A DNA stretch of 64,000 bases from Spizellomyces punctatus DAOM BR117 (GCF_000182565.1 NW_015971543.1:124001-188000), one strand, 5' to 3'. Shown: positions 22,419 to 33,373, counted from the first letter of the stretch. Notes: generated by a model from the letters alone, not told the origin. Numbers and translations: made by a program.

Positions 22419-23584
22419 AAATTGGCAGGACCCAAGTTGTGTTCCTGGGTAGAGCTAATCTATTGCACTGTCGTCTGTATTCTGTATATATATAGTATTT
22501 ATCCGAGGATGATTCCCCAAATGACAATCAAAAGATGCTCTTTACACACAGTGTTCAGTTGCGCTAAAACGATCCTTGTTGAGCTCTGTCCACAGCCAAG
22601 ATAGGGTGGCACAGTTGTGTAAGCCCACTACAGTTGGGGAGTTTGTTGGTTCGAGGTTGGGACTCGACGACGACGACGAGTTGCCTCATCCACGACATCC
22701 CGTCAGTTTTCTACATCTGCAATGCTGTTATCCGGCACTAGAACAAAAGTCAAAATCTCTTTGTGGTCCATCCTTTTTAAATCCACTTGCAAGCTCTGCA
22801 AATCGTCCCAAAAGCCATGATCATCCCTACAGCACAGCAAGCACACAAAACTTTAAAAAAAACTTATATAAATAGCACCCAACGAACCCAAAAACATTTG
22901 CTTGATTGGCGTGACAGACTGATGCTATTTTGAGAACGTGACCATATCCCCAATCCTCGCATAACCCCATCGTTCGGTTAGAATGAGCCACTGTCCTCAA
23001 TTCCAAACCTCCCAATGCATCCAAACAAAAAAAAAAAAAGAATAATTGTGTGAATTGGGAAACAAAACACTTTTATATCACACTGGTTGCAAAAAAAGAA
23101 AGCCGCGTTTCATCTTGCTTTCCATCTTGCCAATTGCAATGAAAACTGTCACACCTTCACACTTGCACACTGGCACACTCTCTCTTGCGGGCGGCAACAA
23201 GGGGAGAAAGGAAAAGTGGAAACTTTAGATGGTCTCTGTCTTTCTTGACTTGAGAAAAGGACGGGCGTGATGCATTTAGAAACAGACTCTTTGAAGTAGA
23301 GTTTCTTCTTCCATTTGGCCATATTTCTGTTCCTAGTGGTCAGCTCACCCCGACGCCTCCCCTCCACGGCCGTCGTTTTCCCTTCTTCCAGTCGTGAAGG
23401 AAGTTGAGCGTTTCCCAACAGTCTCCCAGCTTCTCTTCCAATTTATTTGACAGCTGGCACCGTTGCCCCGCTCTTGTGCCAAAGCTTACTACATCCCCTC
23501 GTTTGTTGTCCACACATTAGCACAGCACTTTGTTGCACAGTCGATCATCGTGTTCTTTCAGAAAGCGATAGGGAAACGTCTGAA
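22419..23584. other. Intergenic region
   Basis: About 1.2 kb with several poly-A stretches (22853-22862, 23026-23039). No recognisable gene or RNA was seen. The 5' part is presumably the kinase 3' UTR, and the last few hundred bases the promoter of the seven-helix protein. Confidence 0.4.
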
Positions 23585-24879
23585 ATGTCAGGAACACTTC
23601 TCCCTTCTGCCAACCTTTCTACGGCCTGTGTAGTGGGCTTCAAAGCCATTTCATTTACTGTGGGTCTCAATGCAACGGATAATGAAGCGATCGATTTCTG
23701 TCGAACGCAGATATCCGGATTTGCTGCCGGTGTTGCCCAGCAGGCCGCTACCTCATTCGGTGGGCCCGGCGTCGTTATCGGTGCCAGTCTGCCGTGGATC
23801 TTTGTTGGGCTCATCATTGCTATAATGCGCCTGTTCCGAATTGTAAATGCGAGGAGTTTGTTCCTGTTTATCGCAACTCTGGGAAACATGGCCTTTGCCT
23901 CCGCCATCGTCTATGCTTTTAAGGGTCTAGATGCAAACTATCTCGTGTCGGATGTCGTTGGATTGAGTGGATTCATTATTCTTTTGGTATGTGACCAAAA
24001 GTTTATTTCACTGTTTGGTAGTTGATACTTATCTCGGCAACCGTGCATAGACCTTTTTGGCCATGGCAGGAATCACTCGGTTTGGCCAAGTCATCACACG
24101 GACCAAACGCCGAAAGCTTTTCCAGAGAGGTCTTTGCACATTTGTGCTGCTCTACGCTGGATTACTGGGCTACAGGGCCGGAAAGGAAATTATCGAGGCT
24201 CCGTCTTATCCCACGACGTTTACACCACTATTCACGGGACTCTGCTTCGTTCCGTTGGTCATTTACATTCTCGGTGGTCTGTTCTGCTTCTCCTGGAACC
24301 TTCCTCGACACGCTCTGACTCTCCCTGGTGGAAATGGCCGAATTGAAGTCCTCCGCACCCTACGAATTGTCAATGATGTGATGATGGCGCTAGTGATCGC
24401 TCTGTGTGTGAGCGAATTGGGATGCTTCTTCCCCTTGAGAAGTAAGTAATGACACGCGCTCATGATCTTTCAAGTTGAACGCAAGCTCATTTGGAACTTT
24501 TTTCATTTTGTTAGCCTCATCGTACAATAATTCTGTAGCCTGCCTACACATCTCCATCGTCCTCTTCATTGAAAACATCTTTGAAACCGTCTCCAACGCT
24601 ATGCGTGGCAAAGGCGTCTTCTCCGCCAACACATCCCAGCATACCGAATCTAGCGAGCTATCCGCCATCAACCGAGTACGCAACGGAAACAACCCCACGG
24701 GGTCGTCCTCCTCAAGCAGCGGCCGCTACATGGGTCCATACAAATCCGACAACGTTGCTCCTGCATACACTGACGGACGGAATTATCCCACTGATACGTG
24801 GAAAAGCACTCAAAATTCGCCATACGGTACACCATATGGAACCAATTCCTCGCACAATGCCGGGTCAAGACAGTACTGA
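23585..24879 (+). CDS. Unidentified seven-helix membrane protein with Ser/Gly/Tyr-rich tail
   Basis: Three exons: 23585 to ~23984, ~24051 to 24441 and ~24515 to 24879. The N-terminus (MSGTLLPSANLS...) carries two possible N-glycosylation sites (NLS and NAT) and a Cys pair. Seven hydrophobic segments follow: ASLPWIFVGLIIAIM, SLFLFIATLGNMAFASAIV, VVGLSGFIILLTFLAM, LCTFVLLYAGLLGY, GLCFVPLVIYILGGLFCF, VMMALVIALCVSELG and CLHISIVLFIENIF. The ~90-residue tail is rich in Ser, Asn, Gly, Tyr and Pro and is probably cytoplasmic. The topology suits a fungal receptor-like or RTA1-like protein, but I recognise no family motif. The first ATG giving a plausible lumenal N-terminus was taken. An in-frame upstream ATG-like extension to 23447 is possible. 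Confidence 0.65.
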
Positions 24880-25056
24880 GTATATCGTATGCATCTCACA
24901 ATATAGTATGTATTCAGGACGTTTGGGACAAGTAGGGGCGGGTACTCTACGTGTACAGTAATAGAGATGTCCAATCTGTGTCTAGACCTCTAGCCCTCTT
25001 TAAATAGTGAGGCCCTATTTCTTAAAATTGTTTAATGAGATGATTACTCTGACTCC

Positions 25057-25302
25057 TTATAAGCTTTTGGTTGCAATCCTCCATGTTCTGCTATAACGTA
25101 GACCACTTTCAAGAATATGACGAAAGCGATCGTGGAACACGATGAGCAGATCCACCGTACGAAGCCGTTTACAAAAGCCTTGGAGTATTAGATGCTCGTC
25201 ATGCGGATGCTCCAGATTGGTTGTGAAATAATCCAACCCCGAGGACAGTTGGAACAAAATGAACTCAGCAAGACAGAACAATGAAGCTCCTGATGGGCGC
25301 AT
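25057..25302 (-). CDS. Small orphan ORF, faintly gamma-tubulin-complex-like fragment
   Basis: ATG 25302 opens 81 codons with protein-like composition. The segment TVDLLIVFHDRFRHILESGL recalls the 'D-L-h-x-x-H-x-x-F/Y-L' helix near the C-terminus of gamma-tubulin complex proteins, preceded by an amphipathic FILFQLSSGLDYF. The similarity is weak and the piece is far too short for a GCP protein, so it may be a decayed fragment. The rest of 24880-25585 shows nothing. Confidence 0.25.
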   Translation of the reverse strand: MRPSGASLFCLAEFILFQLSSGLDYFTTNLEHPHDEHLILQGFCKRLRTVDLLIVFHDRFRHILESGLRYSRTWRIATKSL

Positions 25303-25585
25303 TTCGAATCATGTAGAAAACTAATACTGGTTGCGTCGTAGCAGAGACATGTAAAAGTACTGGGCACCGGGCGCGCGGTAATTAACCGTCATCGAAACAC
25401 TAGCTACTACGCTAAAGCTGATACCACCCTATGTCTGAGACTTGGCGCTCTTCCCTATGAACATGGATGCCTAGTCCAAAAGCACAACAATAGCCTATTG
25501 TCCCGATTTCCTCGAGCCAATTTCCTTTCATTTTATACCGCAATTCTCAAGCGTATCTCTTGGTCCACTAGAACCATCGTTTAAA

Positions 25586-27189
25586 CTATGTAGCCTTTCG
25601 ACGTCTGCCAACCTTTTGCACCCCCTCCTCGCCAATTTCCGCAGGCAGGGTTGCAATTACCGGTTCCACAAGGGTAGTCGGTGTGATAATCTCCAACATT
25701 GAGGCCTTCAGACTGTTGCGGGTCATTCGGCTTTTTGCAAGTGGTGCCGTAGTACTCGTGGCAGGCAACGGGTCATCCACAGGTTTCCGTCGTTTTTTCA
25801 AAGTAACCTTTTCGGTGTCCTGTACAATACTCTCATCCACTATCGCAACTTTCTTGACTGTCTTTCGGGATTTTCGCTTGGGAGGGGGATCGACCTGGGC
25901 GGCCTCGCATTCATCAGATTTCAGATCCTCCTCATCCTCAATGGTTTCTTGGACTTTGACTTTTCGTTTTCTTTTTGCGCGGGCCTTTGATCCACCTTCG
26001 ACCGTCTCAGCCTCAAGGACAACTTTGGTGACTGTTTTTCTCGGTTTTTTAGCTTGCTTATACAGCTCGATTTGTTCTGCTTCTGAAACCGGTAACCCAT
26101 CCGGAACGGGGTGCAACCCAAAAGTTTTGAACAAATGCAACACGGCTTGTTCCTTGTCTTTTGCCTCAATCATCAAATCAACATCGTCCTGACAAGGTGG
26201 CAGTCGTTGTACGCGATCGCTGTGTGCTCGTCGTTGCATAGGTGTTTCCGCACCTTTGCGGGACTCTGAATAATGTTGCTTGGGTTTGATGCCCCGAGAC
26301 TCCCATATGGCATTGATACGAGGGAGATACTCCACTGCAGACTTTTCCGATCGCAAGATGTCGTCGTGGTGCCAGTCTAGAACCAGCGGAATGCCGAGTT
26401 GTTCACAAGTCGGCAGAAGATCTTGTACAGAATAACATATTTCGTCGTTTTCGAGGACGATGCGGTCTTGGATGTGTTTAGGTATTTGCTTCCAGTTTTC
26501 ATGAAATCGCGCGATGGTGCCAGCTTTGTCCCCGAACACGCCCCCCATGTGAATGATCATTACCGAATCTGGGCCCAGTCCTATTATGTCGAGAATTTCG
26601 CTATGGTATTGGAGCTCACGGATGGCATTTCGGACAACCACCGATCGCGGGCTTGCACTGGAAATCAACAAAGAAATTGTCTACTTTGCATTCATGACAT
26701 GTTTGACTGCTGACGCTTTACAACCTACATTTGACAAAATTGTCCCGGATGCATTGTCAACCGATGTCCCAATCGTCTCGCCTCATCTCCCGCCTCTTTC
26801 AAAGCCTCTACAGCGCCCGGCACATCCCTCACCGAATACCCCACGACATCATGACTCGCAAAAGGAAACATCTCAGAGCTCAATCTCATGAACCTTATCC
26901 CGTGCTGCTCGTTCCATCTCAACATGGGAACAATATCCCGAGCGTTTTGAAGACCCAGTTCGTAAGCATACTCGATTCCCTTTTGTCGAATAGTCTCGAG
27001 GCGACACGTTCGGGAGCAAAAGATGGATGGGGTCTGAGCCCGCAAGATTGTGTTCAGACAGGCGTAACCGAGCCGACCTTTGTAGGTGGTGGTTTGAGTA
27101 GGCATGTGTCGATGAATTACAAGTCGATGCGAAATGAACAAGTGTGACTTTGGAAAGAGAGATGCGTTTTTTGCAAAGTTATAAATCAT
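25586..27189 (-). CDS. UVE1: UV-damage endonuclease UVDE/Uve1 with basic C-terminal tail
   Basis: Two exons meet at an intron ~26724-26658. The TIM-barrel domain shows RLGYACLNTIL, RQKGIEYAYELGLQNARDIV, WNEQHGIRFMRLSSEMFPFA, HRLTMHPGQFCQIASPRSVV, MIIHMGGVFGDKAGTIARF, RIVLENDEICYSVQDLLPTC and IPLVLDWHHDDI. These carry the metal-binding His, Glu and Asp residues of the family. UVDE nicks 5' of UV photoproducts and other distortions, independently of NER. Unlike the Schizosaccharomyces and Neurospora enzymes, the extension here is C-terminal, ~190 residues with KRKRKVK and KKRRKP clusters. ATG 27189 gives an acid-free, Lys/Arg/His-containing leader; a second ATG at 27105 (MPTQTTTYKG) directly precedes the domain. 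Confidence 0.92.
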
Positions 27190-27740
27190 ACGTTGCACCT
27201 GCCCAAAGGTTTGATTTTGGTTGCCCCCCAAAAAGAACACTACAAAGAATGATTTATACACATAACAAAATTGGGATTGGATTGGAAATAGGACCTGAAT
27301 CGTGCCCCCAGTAACTCATTCTTTTACTCCACCCAGCCCCACCTCCCATCTTACGCCCACCTCTCGTTTAAACGATGGACGAGCACTCAGATCGCCGATC
27401 GAGTATGGCTGTGCACGCGATGACTAATCCGTGGATCGCGCAGTCAACTGCATGTGCATCATTCTAGTAATGTGAGATATAGGCATTAACATGTCCTTAT
27501 CTTGGGACGTATTCTATGCATCAGTTGCGTATCAGCTCAAGACCGCTAACATTCGATGCGAACAATCTGTAAGCCAGCATGCGTTGATATTGCGAAAAAA
27601 TACATATATATGAACTTTATATCTAGTGATTATAAAAAGATCAACGTTGATGGGTCATTCAATATTATTGACTCTATCGTTTCCCGATGTAGCAGCTCAG
27701 TAACAATCTCCTAATATGTACCCAAAACCAAAAAATCATA
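27190..27740. other. Intergenic region upstream of UVDE
   Basis: AT-rich, about 550 bp, with TATATATATG near 27600. It lies between the UVDE 5' end and the 3' end of the next reverse-strand gene. No feature is supported beyond presumed promoter and terminator function. Confidence 0.4.
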
Positions 27741-30700
27741 CTAAATTTTTCTCATCATTTTCACAAACCCTCCAACAGTCGTGTGGGCACGCTTAAGCTG
27801 AAACCCAGCAATACATGATTGACCTGTTGGTAATGGCTCTGAAAAGATTGCAAAGCAGCATTAAGGGATGAAAATAGGCAATAAACCGGGGGGAGACCAT
27901 CCTACCTTTAATGATCATCAAAGCAAAGTCAACTGGATCAATAGCCTCCTGGCGTGTGAGAAGGTTCACTTCATCCATGGTACCTAATCACAAAGGAATT
28001 AGCTTTCAGATGTTAAAACCTGTAATGAACTATCCATGCCGCTTACTTCGGACTGCTAGAGCATTTTTCAACAAGGTGCCTTCAAAGTCTCGTGACGGTG
28101 CATCCTTACGGGTCAAGTATGCTGCAAAGTTTGTAACTTGAAAATCGACTTTAGGGAGATGATCCGGGTGCGGGCTTATTGCTATTCACGCAAGTTAGTA
28201 ACTACATCTGTGTTCGCCTGCGATGTCAGTATAATACCTATTGTTTCGAACTCCTTTCCGACGCACTGCAAGATGGGTGCGACATACTTGTCAATCATGG
28301 CTCTTAAATGCTTTTCGTCTGTTTCATCAATGATCAGCACGGCCTTGTAATTCACAATTTGATCAAAATTGCCTAGTGCTCGTTTTTAGTCATCATCGTC
28401 CTTTTCTCATCCAAGGCAAGAAGCAGTACGGATCCCTACCATTGCAAACAACCCAGTTGAATCTTCGCACCCATTCCTCTGAAGCAATTTCGTCCGCGCA
28501 TTGCAAAGGGATTTGTCGCAATTTTGGTCCCGATTTGTACTTTCTGTGAGGAGCAGCCAGAATAACGATATTCTTCCCTTGAAAGGCAGATATGAGGACA
28601 CGTGAAAGATGTAATGGAAAGTGCCTTGACACTCGTTTGCCTACAGGTAAAGTCAGAAGATGGGCCATGGTACTGGAGAAGGACTCAGTATTGGGTACCT
28701 TTCGCATCCGTACAAACGAGTCGATTCTTTTGAAGACTGAAGGTACATTCGGTATCATGAAACCGCGTGGAAATTTTGAGCTACAATGTCGTTCAATCAG
28801 AACAGAGGCGACACTCCCTCAGCGAGCCCCCATTGAACTGCTTACATCATATATGTCATCTTCATTACCACTTGCAGCTGATCCGACACTTCCAAGAGAG
28901 ATAGACTTTGCTAGCGGATGGGATCCTTTTTCCATACCCTCGTGGTCAGCCCCTTCATGAGTGGACGATATCGCAAGACAGGCACACTCAAGAACACGAG
29001 CTGCGGATGTGGGCAATGTTTCGGATACCGGAGGGTCTTCAGATATATCCGGCACGGCCTCAATAACAGAGGCACGAGGTGAAAGAGAAAGATTGAGTTT
29101 CGTACTAAGTGGTATATTTGAGAAGCGAAAATCCGGCAATCGCGGCGGTCTCCCATTGTGAGCGGCATTGGACCGTACGGGAAGGTTGGGTAGGAGGTCT
29201 TGGGTTTCCGTCCGGCCCTCATTCGCTTTACTGTCATTTACCCTCGCACCTTGATCTGGTGGTTCTTTTGCCTCACAAATGTCTTTACTCGCAGGATCGC
29301 AGGGGACTCTGACGATTGATGAACGCCGGGCAAATGGTAAAACATTTATGATCGTTACACTTGCTGGGGAAGTGGGTGATGCTATACTGGACCCTGCGAG
29401 AGGGATAGTGCTCGTTGCAGACTGTCGTTTGCTATCGACTTCACGTGGAGTAGACGGTTCATCCATGCTGACATCGGTACCTGACGGACTCGTAGCGGAA
29501 GCAAGAGGTGCATCCTCGTGTTGGTCAATAGTCCTGACCACCTCATCCAAGGGCTCTCCTTTGTCTCTTTGGGATGTGAGCATTGCAGAATGGGTATTCT
29601 GTTGTGGAAGCGCAGGTTGAGTTGTTTCAGGAGATCCATTGCTATCACTCTCTTGCTTGTGTGGGCTGGTGACTGCGTGAGGTCTATGATGCACATTTGG
29701 AGAAGGGATGGACTTTCCGCTTGACTTGTGGGTGTCCCGAGCGGCCCGTGCCTCAAATGCTCGGGCAATTGCAGAGACATTTGACAAGGGTTTCGCAGAA
29801 CTAGTGCCAGGGCTCTCATCTGTTTTGTGGCAGACATAGGGATGAGTACGTAGTTTGGGCGAAAACGTCAACTCTTATACCTATCGACTTGTTGTACGTC
29901 GGAGAGTCCACGGCATACTCAGTCAACACATCAGGATGTGAGGATTTGGACGTGGCAGTGCCGGGATAATCGGAGAAAGATGCTTGATGGTCGCGAGGGG
30001 TTGATGCTGAGGATGACGGTGGGATACCTTTGGGAGGAGAAGCTACCCCATGCATAGTACCTTGCTCTCCGATTACCAAACGTAGCGTCTTATCGGAAAT
30101 AGCATGGTCATCCGCTTCCACCAGCCCGTTACCCGCACGCATATCATCACTGACAACGACTTTCTCGGCGGCGGGATTCTCCGATTCTACTTTTTGTACG
30201 CCTTCATCCAACGATTGCCCTAGTAACACCAACTCCCGCTGAATCTGAACCAACTCTTGGGGTGTTTCAGGTACGTGATCATTCTGTCCACTTTGTTTGG
30301 GAGTTGTTGCTAGATGGGGCATTTTGGCATTCCGATGAAATTCTGCTAATGTCACATACAGAATCAAAAATGAGTGTTGCCTTGCAGAATATGACAAAAT
30401 CAAAAGCTTACAGTGAGTGTGAGAAAGTGAATCCGATCGTCCCTTCAAATTGTAAAATCATGTCAGTACTCTCTGGGTACCTCTTGCGTCACCAAAATGC
30501 GACATTTACATACACGCTCATCCTTTTCATCGGCTACAAAATCGGTTTTGGAGTGTCCACCTTTTCTCGAGCTGTTATCAAACAAAATGTTCCCTGCTGT
30601 CTCAGGTAGCGGCATTGGGTGCGAGTTCACGGCTTTGCGTTCAGTGTTTACTGAATGGAAGAACGGGTTACTAGCCGGCAGGCAGAGAGGAGATACAGGC

Positions 30701-30922
30701 AAATCGACCGTCGAAGCCCGGATTCTTGGAGATATTGGAGGGATTTGAAGGCCAATGTTATTTTTAATCTTGTCTTGGGTGGGAGACGGCTCGGTTGACG
30801 GACAAGGTGCGATGGGTTGCTGCTGCAGAATAACCAACTGAGCGTTTAGCAAAAAAACAAAAACAGGGTTTTACACCGGCTGGTGGATTATTTTTCTTGC
30901 AACGACGTACCTCCGATGCCAT
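27741..30922 (-). CDS. Large Ser/Thr/Pro-rich protein with unassigned folded C-terminal region
   Basis: A reverse-strand multi-exon gene. ATG 30922 (MASE) is followed by a GTACGT intron and ~600 residues of disordered Ser/Pro/Thr-rich sequence (for example IPPISPRIRASTVDLPVSP and ARAFEARAARD). The last ~290 residues look globular. One part runs from LKISTRFHDTECTFSLQKNR through VLISAFQGKNIVILAAPHRK to ASEEWVRRFNWVV, a pattern like a PH-type domain. Then come YKAVLIIDETDEKHLRAMID, VDFQVTNFAAYLTRKD and IDPVDFALMIIKEPLP, ending KMMRKI at 27741. The order PH-like then a KAVLII-strand/helix is faintly like sphingosine or ceramide kinases, but no GGDG or nucleotide loop is present. Exon joins in the 5' half (30310-30570) are uncertain. 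Confidence 0.55.
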
Positions 30923-31036
30923 AGTTGAGCAAGAGACGTGGATGTGACATGCCAAAACTCTAAACGAGCAGCAGGACATAATCGGGATCTCGTCTTACGT
31001 AAGCACTAACAAAGAGCTCGTGTTGGACAGTCACTA

Positions 31037-31814
31037 GTGTAGAGGTGACAGAAAATGGCACTAGCTACTACACCAGGGAATAAACCGCGCGACAACCGGT
31101 TCGGAAAACCTAACTAACTACTACTAGGCAATTATACACGCAATACGTAACGGTTTGTTCTAACCGGATAATTGCCCACCACCACACACGGTCCCTACTA
31201 GGCCTTGATCCGGAACTCTTGATCGACATTGAAGCCAGAGTCGTCGCAAGAGAGTAATATCGTCAGGGAGACTCGCAAGCCGGAGGATGTTCAGTAACGA
31301 AGGCTTGGAGACTAGAACTGCATGTCAGAAGATGACCAGATGATAAGAAATGATGCCATCGGTACATACCAACCAAGCTCAACAAATGTGGCAGCATAAT
31401 AGTAGGTTTGTCAACAGATCCAACTGGTTGCTGCTGGTTCTGGCCGTTGTTGCTGTCGGGCGGACGAGGTCCTCGACACCACCACATCTGCATGCTCATG
31501 ATTGACCTAGTCGCAATGAGGTTGCAATGTGGGTCACTATGAGGTTGCAATGTGGGTCACTATGAGGTTGCAATGTGGGTCGCGATGAGCGTTGGGCAGA
31601 TGCTTGCGAGTCGAGGATGGGTAAAGAGGAAAGAGGGAAAAGGCCCCCCTTTTATAGACCTTTGGCATGCGCCTCACCGCAGTTTAAAAAAAAAACATTA
31701 GCATGCATGCCACACCGCTTTGAGCGATAGAGGGGGTTCTGATTATGCGATATGATTAACCGGATTAATCCGGATAATAATGGGTCCTAGTGCCATTTTC
31801 AATCACCTCCACAC
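31037..31814 (-). mobile_element. Non-autonomous TIR element (MITE-like), TA-flanked, with internal promoter
   Basis: The ends at 31035-31063 and 31788-31816 are inverted copies of each other with 3 mismatches in 29 bp (TAGTGT(A/G)GAGGTGA...GAAAATGGCACTA). Taking the outer TA as target duplication gives an element of 778 bp starting GTGT and ending ACAC, as for Tc1/mariner-type insertions. On the reverse strand it has a TATAAAA box (~31653), a CT-rich start region, and an ORF starting at ATG 31499 with a possible intron (GTATGT near 31370 to TTCTAG). No transposase is encoded, so it would need one in trans. A diverged copy lies at 50850-51419 in the other orientation. Confidence 0.7.
31517..31585 (+). 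repeat. Three tandem 23-bp repeats inside the TIR element
   Basis: The unit TGAGGTTGCAATGTGGGTCA plus CTA occurs three times (31517, 31540, 31563), the third diverging at its last bases. The second element copy at 50.9 kb lacks this expansion, so it arose in this copy or was lost in the other. Confidence 0.9.
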
Positions 31815-32377
31815 TATGATATTTGCAAAGTGAACATCACTTTTATGATACCTTTTGGGCGTAACGTTTTTGGACAAACAGCCGAATCGTCCATATCATA
31901 GGGCTTGGAAGAATTGGCTCTTACCGGAGGAATTGGCTGGTGCCTCGCGTCACATTATTGCCAACATTCGGTATCCATGTCCCAACACGAGCACGAAGCG
32001 GGTTCAGAGGAGAGAGAGTCAGTTCCAGCGATTGACTGTGAAGCCGCCTATTAAAGAGTAGTTTGAGAATCAGAGCTCAATTGCTGTATCATGATCAATC
32101 ATGTATATAGTATGTCAAAATTTTAGTTTAGTTTAGTTGCTGGAGCTGTTATTTTCTGTGTTACCAAGTATGTAGAAACGTCATTCACCATTATGAATTC
32201 CTTCCGCGATCATTCGTCCTCCAAGCACATTGCCCAGCGATCACTCCCAACTCTCCGCTGATTATGTACAGTAGTCATTGTGCTTATCTCCCAAAAATAA
32301 CTCTTTTTATTTTTCCCTCAAATTGCCTCCTTTACATTTTGATAAGTGGATGGCTAATAGGTGGTGGAAAGTAATGC

Positions 32378-32459
32378 GTCGGTTTGGCGGAGTGGTTAAC
32401 GCGGTGGCCTGCTAAGCCATTTCCTTCTGGGAGCACAGGTTCGAATCCTGTAGCCGACG
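32378..32459 (+). tRNA. tRNA-Ser (GCT anticodon)
   Basis: A class-II tRNA of 82 nt folds fully. The acceptor stem GTCGGTT pairs with AGCCGAC, allowing one G-U. The A box is TGGCGGAGTGG. The anticodon stem GTGGC/GCCAT holds the loop CTGCTAA, giving anticodon GCT for AGC/AGU Ser codons. There is a long variable arm (TTCCTTCTGGGAG) and the B box is GGTTCGAATCC, with discriminator G at 32459. No intron. The long variable arm and G73 support serine identity. Confidence 0.95.
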
Positions 32460-32479
32460 ATCGCCGATCGGAGAAGAGG

Positions 32480-32486
32480 TTTTTTT
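32480..32486 (+). terminator. RNA polymerase III terminator of tRNA-Ser
   Basis: A run of seven T bases starts 21 bp after the tRNA 3' end on the coding strand. Confidence 0.8.
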
Positions 32487-32582
32487 GCGTCGAACTGGCC
32501 TGCCGAACAAATGAGCTGCTGAGTCTCCCAGCTGCCCTGCCGCAGCTCATAACCGCCCTTTCTGCACCCTCCGCTTCGAATC

Positions 32583-32637
32583 GAGACCAGTGCGCCAACC
32601 ACCAATTCGCTACGTCCGCCAGTCCTTCTCCTACCAC
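32583..32637 (-). repeat. Antisense fragment of the ABCC transporter gene
   Basis: On the reverse strand this piece matches ~41205-41258 of the ABC transporter gene, with about five substitutions. Read in that frame it still encodes GEGLADVANWWLAHWS, against GEGVADVANWWLAHWS in the gene. It is joined directly to the Sec14-like fragment at 32638. Confidence 0.85.
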
Positions 32638-32700
32638 ATACTTGGTGGAGATTGGAGAGAAGTGGTCAGGAGGGAGGTTGGGGTGGATGGGTTGGGTGAG
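32638..32700 (+). repeat. Fragment of the Sec14/CRAL-TRIO gene
   Basis: 63 bp match 57871-57933 of the Sec14-like gene with a single difference (T for C at the position of 57925). In the gene this encodes the C-terminal ILGGDWREVVRREVGVDGL region. It is followed immediately by TCGAATCGAGACC, which also precedes the first ABC fragment. Confidence 0.9.
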
Positions 32701-32745
32701 TCGAATCGAGACCAGTGCGCCAAGCACCCTGCTACGTCCGCCATT
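32701..32745 (-). repeat. Second, shorter ABCC gene fragment
   Basis: After TCGAATCGA the sequence GAGACCAGTGCGCCAA and then GCTACGTCCGCCA repeat parts of the first ABC fragment, with an internal deletion of ~8 bp. So the ABC-derived piece is present on both sides of the Sec14-like piece. Confidence 0.75.
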
Positions 32746-32759
32746 CGATAGTCGGTGCG

Positions 32760-33373
32760 AAAATCGCACGCATTGAAACGGAATTCCCCTATCTCTTAGG
32801 ATCGACTAACCCATGTCCAACTGCTGTTCACATGGGACCTTTCTCCACTTCAGTCTTCAAAGTTCTCATTTGAATATTTGCTACTACCACCAAGATCTGC
32901 ACTAGAGGCTGTTCCACCCAGACTCACGTCTATGGCTTTATCACAAACCTCCACGCCCTCCTTGAATTAGATATCAAGCTTCTATCAATAGGTACAGTAG
33001 TAAAAATACTATCAGTATCACAATATGCAACATTATGTTCACCCTTAATATGAACGCTATTTGTTTAACTTCTCCCCTGAGAAAGTCGATCCCACCTCGG
33101 TTGCCCGTTTTAGAACCAATTCCAAAACGTTGATGTTTAAGCTATTAAGTGCCAATGATAAGTGCAAGCAGGAGATCTCTATGATCCCTAGAAAGGATAT
33201 TTAGAGTTTGCAGCCCCATTACTATCACGAAACATATTAGATTGTACTCCTATTAATACATACACCTGAAGCTATAGAAAAAATGAAATCGAGATTCATT
33301 GGTCACTAATCATCCTATGTATGGAAAAAATCATACTTTAGAAAGTCGTCAAAGAATTTCGAAAGCTTCTTCC
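32760..33373. other. AT-rich decayed sequence, possibly retroelement-derived
   Basis: Many stops in all frames. One stretch near 32930-33050 reads ITNLHALLELDIKLLSIG before stops, loosely like the 'LYVP-x-L-x-x-NLLSV' region upstream of a copia-type integrase. The resemblance is weak and is offered only as a pointer. Confidence 0.25.

Noticed and set aside
32332-32776. Open frames on both strands overlapping the tRNA-Ser and the gene fragments
   Set aside because: They run through the tRNA and chimeric fragments; the protein-like parts come from the copied ABC and Sec14-like pieces.
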